Of a DNA stretch of 16,365 nucleotides, positions 1 to 5,316 are shown piece by piece. The position numbers and the translations under genes were made by a program. Each line of letters starts with the position of its first letter. Position 1 is the first letter of the stretch. A model generated the notes under the pieces. That model had not been told where the DNA came from. It saw only the letters and a list, made by a program, of their open reading frames with translations, and did not search any database. The DNA is taken from assembly GCA_045588675.1 (NCBI GenBank), contig JAZNER010000006.1, positions 1-16,365 on the forward strand, in the 5' to 3' direction. The DNA is from SVTX01 sp045588675. GTDB taxonomy: Bacteria > Bacillota > Clostridia > Oscillospirales > CAG-272.

Positions 1-1
1 G

Positions 2-367
2 GCAACAATTAAAGATTCGGGCGAAAGAACACAGTTCTATGATGCAGATGCAAATCCTACAGCGGTAAGAGATATGCACACAGGAAAGGGCAGATTCGAC
101 CTGCTTCCAATGTGTGTGTTGATGCGACTTGCACGGCACTACGAAGCCGGAGCAATCAAGTACCAGCCGAGAAATTGGGAAAAGGGAATACCGTGTTCAA
201 GTTTTGCGGACAGCGCGCTCAGGCACATCTGCAAGTATATGGATGGGTGGACGGATGAGGATCATTTAATTGCCGCCATTTGGAATTTGTGCGGCCTTGC
301 ATGGAACGAGGAAAAAAGGCCGGACTTGATGGATATTCCTTCCCGGATTGGTAAAAAAGATGAATAA
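2..367 (+). CDS. Phage dATP/dGTP diphosphohydrolase-like protein (DUF5664 family), 5' end cut by window edge
   Basis: The reading frame is open to the left edge, so the true start lies outside the window. The first visible ATG (position 74) is internal, because the residues before it (KDSGERTQFYD, then AVRDMHTGKGRFDLLP) already match the usual N-terminus of this family. Visible signatures are GKGRFDLLP, the EAGAIKYQPRNWEKG stretch, ALRHICKYMDG, and DEDHLIAAIWNLCGLAWNEE with acidic residues. This pattern is typical of the all-alpha NTP pyrophosphohydrolase-like phage proteins named dATP/dGTP diphosphohydrolase N-terminal domain. Such proteins are thought to hydrolyse dNTPs to dNMP plus pyrophosphate and shape the nucleotide pool during phage replication. 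Family assignment is from recognition of the motif pattern; substrate is not determinable here. The stop overlaps the next start by 8 bases, so the two genes are probably co-transcribed. Confidence 0.8.
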   Translation, partial: ATIKDSGERTQFYDADANPTAVRDMHTGKGRFDLLPMCVLMRLARHYEAGAIKYQPRNWEKGIPCSSFADSALRHICKYMDGWTDEDHLIAAIWNLCGLAWNEEKRPDLMDIPSRIGKKDE

Positions 368-542
368 TCCGTATTCTGTTATTAGAGAGTTTTCCCCGTG
401 CAAAGATTGCGGCGAAAGGCGAAAAAATTGTCATGGAGTGTGTGAAAAATACGATAATTGGAAGAAAAAGGTTGAAATCATAAACGAGGAAAGAAAGAAA
501 CACTCAAAAATGTATCAACTCAAGGTAGACGGTTGCTGGTAA
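360..542 (+). CDS. Small Cys/His-rich phage protein, putative zinc-binding
   Basis: This 60-residue protein has a compact cysteine cluster, CKDCGERRKNCHGVCEKY (residues 13-30 or so), followed by a lysine- and glutamate-rich helix. The spacing C-x2-C-x6-CH-x2-C suggests a metal-binding knuckle; similar short proteins with a CxxC...CHxxC pattern are common in phages of Clostridia, but no function is established. I chose the ATG at 360, which overlaps the upstream stop by 8 bases, over the in-frame TTG at 348. A clear Shine-Dalgarno sequence is absent, consistent with translation coupled to the upstream gene. It is the last gene before the promoter at 543-571. The zinc role is inference. Confidence 0.7.
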   Translation: MNNPYSVIREFSPCKDCGERRKNCHGVCEKYDNWKKKVEIINEERKKHSKMYQLKVDGCW

Positions 543-571
543 TTGACAAATAATTCGATAATTGATAAAAT
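543..571 (+). promoter_or_regulatory. Consensus sigma-A promoter ahead of the methyltransferase/terminase operon
   Basis: A perfect -35 box TTGACA (543-548) is followed by a 17-base spacer and a -10 box TAAAAT (566-571), one mismatch from TATAAT, with TG at the extended -10 position (563-564). The -35 begins immediately after the upstream stop codon. Transcription would start near 578 and read into the methyltransferase and terminase genes. The -10 lies inside the left arm of the inverted repeat at 567-610. Confidence 0.7.
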
Positions 572-610
572 AGTGCATATGGATGGGAAACTGTCTGTAT
601 GCACTATTTT
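567..610 (+). terminator. 13-bp perfect inverted repeat with T tract; terminator-like or operator
   Basis: AAAATAGTGCATA (567-579) is the exact reverse complement of TATGCACTATTTT (598-610), with an 18-base loop; the right arm ends in a run of five T. In transcripts from upstream genes it could act as a Rho-independent terminator, and by symmetry also on the minus strand. Transcripts starting near 578 would lack the left arm and escape it. Because it overlaps the -10 box, it could also be a protein-binding operator. GC content of the stem is low, so terminator strength is uncertain. Confidence 0.5.
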
Positions 611-627
611 TGTTTGGAGGCACGGAA

Positions 628-1338
628 ATGGAACTAAAAATTGAGTATTTGCCGATTAAGGCATTGAAGCCTTATGAGAAGAACACACGAAAGCATCAGA
701 AGAAAGATGTGGACAATATCGCACGGAGCATTGAAAAGTATGGTATGTGCGATGCTATTGGCATTTGGGGTGAGCAGAATATCATCGTTGAAGGTCACGG
801 CAGAATGTTGGCTTGCAAGCAGTTGGGTATGACCGAGGTGCCTTGTGTCCGGCTTGACCACCTGACCGATGAACAGCGTAGAGAATATGCTATTGCTCAT
901 AATGCTACGGCTGAACTGTCGATGTGGGACGAAAACTTCCTTGTGCAGGAACTTGCCGATTTGAATATGTCTGATTTTGATTTCAATTTTGGCATTACCA
1001 TCGAGGACGAAGACGAGGCGGAGGAGGACAACTTTGATGTGGATTCTGCCACTCCTGCCGAGCCGAACGCCAAACTCGGAGAGATATATCAGCTTGGACG
1101 GCATCGTTTGATGTGTGGCGATAGCACAAGCATTGCCGATGTTGAAAAACTGTGCGGTGGTGCTGTGATTGATATGCTTTTGACAGACCCTCCCTACAAT
1201 GTGAACTATGAAGGCTCTGCCGGTAAAATCAAAAACGACAATATGGAGGATTCCGCTTTCCGTGAATTCCTGCGGTCTGCGTTTTTCTGTGCGAAGTCCG
1301 TTTTGAAGCGGGGGGGCATTCCATATTTGGCACGCTGA
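628..1338 (+). CDS. ParB-N domain / DNA methyltransferase, N-terminal fragment (frameshifted gene)
   Basis: The ATG at 628 has a GGAGG Shine-Dalgarno at 616-620 and is preferred over the upstream in-frame ATG at 583, which lies in the inverted repeat. Residues 1-95 resemble a ParB/sulfiredoxin-type nuclease-like N-terminal domain (LPIKALKPYEKNTRKH, VEGHGRM). After an acidic linker (about residues 124-150) comes the start of an N6-adenine/N4-cytosine methyltransferase, with GDS near 164-166 and the catalytic DPPY motif at 187-190. The frame ends prematurely at 1338 after a run of seven G (1310-1316). Removing one G joins this frame to the C-terminal half (to 1855) and gives a 408-residue protein of normal family architecture. 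Such phage methylases protect viral DNA from host restriction. As written, this fragment lacks the SAM-binding motif and should be inactive alone. Confidence 0.85.
   Translation: MELKIEYLPIKALKPYEKNTRKHQKKDVDNIARSIEKYGMCDAIGIWGEQNIIVEGHGRMLACKQLGMTEVPCVRLDHLTDEQRREYAIAHNATAELSMWDENFLVQELADLNMSDFDFNFGITIEDEDEAEEDNFDVDSATPAEPNAKLGEIYQLGRHRLMCGDSTSIADVEKLCGGAVIDMLLTDPPYNVNYEGSAGKIKNDNMEDSAFREFLRSAFFCAKSVLKRGGIPYLAR
1310..1316 (+). repeat. G7 homopolymer tract at the frameshift site
   Basis: Seven consecutive G residues lie exactly where the methyltransferase frame breaks. With six G the translation continues as LKRGAFHIWHADSEGYNFRG into the downstream frame; with seven it runs to IPYLAR and a TGA. 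This is either a sequencing or assembly indel, a true inactivating mutation, or a slippage-prone phase-variation tract. The sequence alone cannot separate these. Confidence 0.85.
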
Positions 1339-1381
1339 TAGCGAAGGTTATAATTTCCGTGGTGCGTGCATTGATGTTGGA

Positions 1382-1855
1382 TTGAAAATTCGGCAGTGTT
1401 TGATTTGGGTGAAGAACTCCCTTGTTTTGGGACGGCAGGATTTCCAATGGAAACACGAGCCGTGTCTGTATGGCGAGAACCCTCTTGAGTATCCGCTGAC
1501 CGAAGAATACGAGGACGAAGATTGTCAGCCTTGCCTTTATGGGTGGAAGGATGGCACTCACTATTGGTTTAAGAACCGAAAGCAGACCACCATCCTTGAA
1601 TTTGACAAGCCGAAGCGGAGCAAGGAGCATCCTACGATGAAGCCCGTGAAGCTGTTTGACTATGAAATGAAGTGCAACACGCAGAAGGGCGAAAATGTGC
1701 TTGATTTGTTTGGTGGTAGCGGTACGACCATTATTGCCGCAGAGCAGAACGGCAGAAACGCTTTCGTGATGGAGTTTGACCCGAAGTTTGTTGATGTTAT
1801 CATCGCAAGATGGGAGGCTCTTACTGGAGATAAGGCGGTACTGTTGAATGACTGA
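1382..1855 (+). CDS. DNA methyltransferase, C-terminal fragment (SAM-binding half)
   Basis: This is the continuation of the broken methyltransferase. The frame is open from the G7 tract (codon at 1316) and its protein begins HIWHADSEGYNFRG; the first start-like codon is TTG at 1382. It contains the HPTMKPV motif usual in this family and the SAM-binding motif I, NVLDLFGGSGTT, near residues 105-116, followed by FVMEFDPKFVDVI. The order DPPY first and motif I last marks a beta-class amino-methyltransferase. There is no convincing ribosome binding site before 1382, so independent translation is unlikely; it is better read as the second half of one gene. The stop overlaps the next gene's start, which keeps the operon structure intact despite the frameshift. 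Confidence 0.85.
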   Translation: MKIRQCLIWVKNSLVLGRQDFQWKHEPCLYGENPLEYPLTEEYEDEDCQPCLYGWKDGTHYWFKNRKQTTILEFDKPKRSKEHPTMKPVKLFDYEMKCNTQKGENVLDLFGGSGTTIIAAEQNGRNAFVMEFDPKFVDVIIARWEALTGDKAVLLND

Positions 1856-2036
1856 TATGCAGTTGAAGGCAAGACGAACGCTGAAGCAATGCCACAGTTA
1901 TTTGACGCACCAAGAAATAAAAACACTTAACGGCTTGATAAAAGCAGGAGACATTGTGGGTGCTATGAACGGATTGCACACCATTATGGCTCGCAGAAAA
2001 TGGAATTTGAAGCGAAGTGAGATGAATGGCGAATGA
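1848..2036 (+). CDS. Small phage protein of unknown function
   Basis: This 62-residue basic protein lies between the methyltransferase and the terminase genes. Its start ATG (1848) overlaps the upstream stop by 8 bases; an alternative ATG at 1857 is possible. The sequence (MQLKARRTLKQCHSYLTHQEI, then GLIKAGDIVGAMNGLHTI) looks all-helical, with no recognisable catalytic motif or membrane segment. The tight overlaps on both sides and the conserved position just upstream of the terminases suggest a genuine gene of the packaging operon. No function is assigned. Confidence 0.65.
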   Translation: MTDMQLKARRTLKQCHSYLTHQEIKTLNGLIKAGDIVGAMNGLHTIMARRKWNLKRSEMNGE

Positions 2037-2379
2037 GCAGAATTTAAGAGTGCCAACATCGAGTGAAGCACGAGAAAACGGCAAGAAGGGCGGCATTGCA
2101 TCGGGAGAAGCACGAAGGGCGAAAAAATCCCTCCGTGAAGCAATGCAGATTTTGATGGATGCTGACTTGACTGGCAAAGATGGCAAGACAATGACAGGCA
2201 CGGAGGCAATGGCGGCAAAGGCTTTTCAAGCTGCGCTCAAAGGCGATTGGAAAGCGTGGGAGTTAGTGCGTGACACCGCAGGACAGAAACCTGTGGAGCG
2301 TGTTATGGTTGCCGATGTCGAGCCGTCCGTAATTGCCGAGGTGGAGGCGATGGTCAATGGATCGGAAACAGGCGGTTGA
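2026..2379 (+). CDS. Putative terminase small subunit
   Basis: The 117-residue product carries SSEARENGKKGGIASGEARR at residues 12-31, a basic KGG-type segment seen in many Bacillota phage proteins encoded directly before the large terminase. It then has a helical region (EAMQILMDADL, AMAAKAFQAALKGDWKAWELV) and the tail DTAGQKPVERVMVADVEPSV, typical of small-terminase candidates. Small terminases bind the packaging site on phage DNA and hand it to the large subunit; the basic N-terminus is consistent with DNA binding. The assignment depends largely on position and overall style, since these proteins are very divergent. The start overlaps the previous stop and its end overlaps the large terminase by 23 bases. 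Confidence 0.65.
   Translation: MANEQNLRVPTSSEARENGKKGGIASGEARRAKKSLREAMQILMDADLTGKDGKTMTGTEAMAAKAFQAALKGDWKAWELVRDTAGQKPVERVMVADVEPSVIAEVEAMVNGSETGG
2343..2347 (+). promoter_or_regulatory. Ribosome binding site fixing the large terminase start
   Basis: GGAGG sits 9 bases before the ATG at 2357, inside the small terminase gene. The alternative upstream in-frame TTG at 2333 has no such site, so 2357 is the supported start. Confidence 0.7.
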
Positions 2380-3625
2380 TTTCCTGCTTGCATACCCATA
2401 CCGTTTTGGGCATTCTGTGGGATTTACACGGCTCACAGAACTGCATAACGGCTGGATTAAGGAAATGATAAAGGGCAAGGAAGATAAGACCTTACAGGCT
2501 CACAGAGGTTCTTACAAGACCACTTGCGTTTCCATTGCCCTGTCGCTGATTGTGGTATTGTTGCCAAACTGCAAAACACTCTTTATGCGAAAGACCGACA
2601 ATGACATTAAGGAAGTCATTTCACAGGTCAAGAAGATTTTGCAGAGCCAGCAGATGCGGTATTTTGTGCAGTGCATTTATGGCTGTGATTTGAAGCTGAC
2701 AACTGCAACGGCAAACGAAATCAGCACAAACCTATCCACCGACATTCGAGGAACAGCACAGCTTGTCGGATTGGGTATGGGTGGATCACTGACAGGTAAA
2801 CACTTCGACCGCATTTTCACCGACGATATTGTCAATGTGCAAGACCGCATTTCAAAGGCGGAGCGTGATCGTACAAAGCTGATATATCAAGAGTTGCGGA
2901 ACATTATCAACCGAGGTGGACGGATATTTAACACAGGCACACCCTGGCATAGGGACGATGCTTTTTCGCTTATGCCAAACCCGGAAGTTTTTGACTGCTA
3001 TTCCACCGGCTTGATGTCCGATGCAGAAATAGCGGAAATCCGTGAAAAAATGACCGCTTCGCTTTTTGCGGCAAACTATGAGATGCGGCACATTGCGGCG
3101 GAGGATGTTATCTTTGACAATCCGCAAACAGGAGCAGACCCGTCATTGGTCGAACAGGGTGAATGCCATATTGATGCGGCTTATGGTGGCGAGGACTACA
3201 CGGCGTTTACCATCTGCCGAAAGAAAGACGGCAAATATTATGTCTATGGTCGATGCTGGAGAAAGCATATTGACGATGTACAGGATGAAATAATCAAACT
3301 GCGGCAATCGTTCAATGCTGGTCGTATTCATTGCGAGAACAACGGCGACAAGGGGTATCTTGGCAAGGCTCTGCGGCAAAAAGGAGAGCGTGTGAATATT
3401 TACCACGAATCCACGAATAAATATCTCAAAATTACGAGCTATTTGAAATCAGAGTGGAAAAACGTGGTTTTTGTTGCGGGTACGGATGATGAATATATCA
3501 ACCAAATTTGCGACTACAACGAGAACGCCGAGCACGATGACTGCCCCGATTCTCTCGCGAGTTTGATTCGTCAGTTTTGGAGCAAAAAAGAAAGCGTTAG
3601 CACCTATACACCGATATTTATGTGA
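2357..3625 (+). CDS. terL: Phage terminase large subunit (packaging ATPase/nuclease)
   Basis: The 422-residue protein is the motor that translocates DNA through the portal into the procapsid and cuts concatemers. Positions are from the M at 2357. The Walker A variant HRGSYKTT is at 49-56. Walker B with its acidic pair, FDRIFTDD, is at 150-157. The coupling motif NTGTPWH is at 192-198. The C-terminal RNase H-like nuclease shows HIDAAYGGEDYTA (Asp near 273), HCENNGDKGY (Glu near 327) and EHDDCPDS (Asp near 395/398), the expected acidic residues for two-metal cleavage. The length is slightly short but complete. The chosen start has a good GGAGG; the gene overlaps the small terminase and its stop lies within the portal's ribosome binding site. 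Confidence 0.95.
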   Translation: MDRKQAVDFLLAYPYRFGHSVGFTRLTELHNGWIKEMIKGKEDKTLQAHRGSYKTTCVSIALSLIVVLLPNCKTLFMRKTDNDIKEVISQVKKILQSQQMRYFVQCIYGCDLKLTTATANEISTNLSTDIRGTAQLVGLGMGGSLTGKHFDRIFTDDIVNVQDRISKAERDRTKLIYQELRNIINRGGRIFNTGTPWHRDDAFSLMPNPEVFDCYSTGLMSDAEIAEIREKMTASLFAANYEMRHIAAEDVIFDNPQTGADPSLVEQGECHIDAAYGGEDYTAFTICRKKDGKYYVYGRCWRKHIDDVQDEIIKLRQSFNAGRIHCENNGDKGYLGKALRQKGERVNIYHESTNKYLKITSYLKSEWKNVVFVAGTDDEYINQICDYNENAEHDDCPDSLASLIRQFWSKKESVSTYTPIFM

Positions 3626-3641
3626 GGGAGTGATATAAATT
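3624..3641 (+). promoter_or_regulatory. Shine-Dalgarno and ATT start codon of the portal gene
   Basis: GAGGGAG (3624-3630) is followed by 8 bases and then ATT at 3639, in frame with the portal. The codon just before is a TAA (3636-3638), so no start exists further upstream. Translation from ATT gives (M)KTFQDLLLVGDDEQ, which matches the usual start of this portal family. The next in-frame candidates are TTG 3660 and ATG 3690; neither has a well-placed Shine-Dalgarno sequence. Confidence 0.65.
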
Positions 3642-5024
3642 AAGACTTTTCAAGACCTTTTGCTTGTAGGGGATGATGAGCAGAAGAGGATGGATTTTGT
3701 ACTCGATGCAATTCGGGAACATCAAGCAAGCGCGGAGTATAAGATCGCGGCTGATGCCGAGCTGTACGATGCTCACCAAAATCCCACAATTATGCGGTAT
3801 CAAAAGTTTGTTTACAACCAATTCGGGCAGAAAGTGCCTGACATTTGGGCGGCGAACAATAAAATCGCGTCGAATTGGTATAATTACTTTACCACGCAAG
3901 CGGTGCAATATCTGCTCGGTAACGGCGTGACTTTTGAAAAAGAAGATACCAAGAAAAAGCTCGGCAAGAAGTTTGACAGAGCGGTACAAGAGGCGGCGGG
4001 CAAAGCAAAAAATGGCGGCGTTTCGTTCGGCTTTTGGAATCTTGACCACGTTGAGGTTTTTGCGCTGACCGAGTTCGTCCCGCTTCGGGATGAAGAAGAC
4101 GGAAGCCACAAGGCGGGTATAAGACATTGGCAGATCGAAGACGATAAGCCTCTCCGTGCTACCCTCTATGAGCTTGACGGATACACCGATTACATCAAGC
4201 GCAAAGGCGAGGATATGCAGATTCTGCACCCAAAGAGAAGCTACAAGTACAAAGTAGCGGTTTCCGAGGCTGACGGTGAGACGATTCTTGATGGCGAGAA
4301 TTACGGCTCTTTCCCGATTGTGCCGTTTTGGAACATCAACAGACAATCCGAGCTTGTAGGAAATCAAGGCACGCTCGATGCCTATGACCTTATGATTAGC
4401 GGACTCGTGAACAATGTCAGCGACGGAGAGTTTATTTATTGGATTCTCAAAAACTGCGGTGGAATGACCGAGCTCGACGATGCTAAATTCATCGAGCAAA
4501 TGAAGCTGACCCACGTTGCACACGCTGACGGCGACGATGGCGCGGAGGTTGATGCGCACACGGTCAATGTGCCGTTTGAAGCGACCGCCGAGGCTCTTGA
4601 CAGACTTGAGAAGCAACTTTACAAGGATTTTATGGCTCTCAAAGTTGATGATATTTCAGCGGGCGCGACTAACGATCAAATTCAAGCGGCGTATGAGCCT
4701 ATCAATCAAAAGACCGATGACTTTGAGTATTGCGTGACGGATTTCATTGAGCGCATTCTTGAACTTGCGGGAATTGAAGATACACCGACATACACCCGCT
4801 CACAGCTTTCCAACCGCGCAGAGGTCGCTGAAATGCTCTTCCAAGCGGCTGAACACCTTGATGACGAATATATCGTCACAAAGCTGTTGACACTTCTTGG
4901 AGATGCTGACAAGGTTGAGGAAGTGCTCAAGCGCAAGGATGCGGAAGCGGCTGACAGATACAAGACCGTTGGGAACGAAGATAATCAAGATGAACAGGAG
5001 GGCACCGATAATGATGCAAGGTGA
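3639..5024 (+). CDS. Phage portal protein, SPP1 gp6 type
   Basis: With the ATT start the product has 461 residues, in the normal range for SPP1-type portals. The portal forms the dodecameric ring at one head vertex through which DNA enters and leaves, and nucleates capsid assembly. Family-typical stretches are KRMDFVLDAIREHQAS, QNPTIMRYQKFVYN, NNKIASNWYNYFTTQAVQYL, YGSFPIVPFWNINRQSELVG and LVNNVSDGEFIYWILKNCGG. They are followed by a helical stem/crown region and an acidic, lysine-containing C-terminal tail. The gene lies immediately after the large terminase, as expected. The start is unusual: the best-supported initiation codon is ATT with a well-spaced Shine-Dalgarno; otherwise the protein would begin at TTG 3660 and lose the conserved KTFQDLL. 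The end overlaps the next gene by 14 bases. Confidence 0.92.
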   Translation: MKTFQDLLLVGDDEQKRMDFVLDAIREHQASAEYKIAADAELYDAHQNPTIMRYQKFVYNQFGQKVPDIWAANNKIASNWYNYFTTQAVQYLLGNGVTFEKEDTKKKLGKKFDRAVQEAAGKAKNGGVSFGFWNLDHVEVFALTEFVPLRDEEDGSHKAGIRHWQIEDDKPLRATLYELDGYTDYIKRKGEDMQILHPKRSYKYKVAVSEADGETILDGENYGSFPIVPFWNINRQSELVGNQGTLDAYDLMISGLVNNVSDGEFIYWILKNCGGMTELDDAKFIEQMKLTHVAHADGDDGAEVDAHTVNVPFEATAEALDRLEKQLYKDFMALKVDDISAGATNDQIQAAYEPINQKTDDFEYCVTDFIERILELAGIEDTPTYTRSQLSNRAEVAEMLFQAAEHLDDEYIVTKLLTLLGDADKVEEVLKRKDAEAADRYKTVGNEDNQDEQEGTDNDAR

Positions 5025-5316
5025 TCAATATTTTATCCCGTTATCGTTAAAGACCGCTGACGGTGCATATCTTACCGCCGAAGATATGAAGGATCTTGAG
5101 TTTTCGATCGGAGAAGTCACAAAAACGCTTTCAAAGGGTGAAGTGATATCCGACGGCAACACTTTTTTTGTTAAGCTGAATCAAGAAGATACCTTTCAAC
5201 TCAAGGGCAAGGTGAGGATGCAGGCGAGAATCTTGTTCGATGACAACACCGTTGTAGGTGTTAATTTGGGCGAGGAAATGGTTGATGTAGCACTTTCAAA
5301 GGCGGTGCTTAAATGA
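5011..5316 (+). CDS. Putative baseplate/fibre adaptor protein (BppU N-terminal-like)
   Basis: The ATG at 5011 has an AGGAGGG Shine-Dalgarno at 4996-5002. The 101-residue product reads as one small beta-rich domain: GDQYFIPLSLKTADGAYL, LEFSIGEVTKTLSKGEV, FVKLNQEDTFQLKGKVRMQA, then a closing VDVALSKAVLK. The alternation of a polymer-like 'input' strand, a TxEDT/L loop and a final LSKxVL is reminiscent of the N-terminal attachment domain of baseplate upper (BppU-like) proteins and of small fibre-adaptor proteins in gut phages. Its stop overlaps the start of the giant fibre gene (ATGA), suggesting equimolar translation and a role in joining the fibre to the virion. The family resemblance is moderate and the role is inferred. 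Confidence 0.55.
   Translation: MMQGDQYFIPLSLKTADGAYLTAEDMKDLEFSIGEVTKTLSKGEVISDGNTFFVKLNQEDTFQLKGKVRMQARILFDDNTVVGVNLGEEMVDVALSKAVLK

Noticed and set aside
583..627. Upstream in-frame ATG at 583 as the methyltransferase start
   Set aside because: It lies in the loop of the inverted repeat, lacks a Shine-Dalgarno sequence, and adds residues unlike the family. The ATG at 628 has GGAGG at the right spacing.
1310..1316. Programmed ribosomal frameshifting as the explanation for the split methyltransferase
   Set aside because: The required shift is +1 (or -2). The G7 run is not an X-XXY-YYZ site of the usual -1 kind and no downstream pseudoknot is evident. Indel or phase variation is simpler.
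3618..4616. Long minus-strand open frame opposite the portal gene
   Set aside because: It is a shadow of a strongly recognisable portal gene on the other strand, with no ribosome binding site or recognisable domain.
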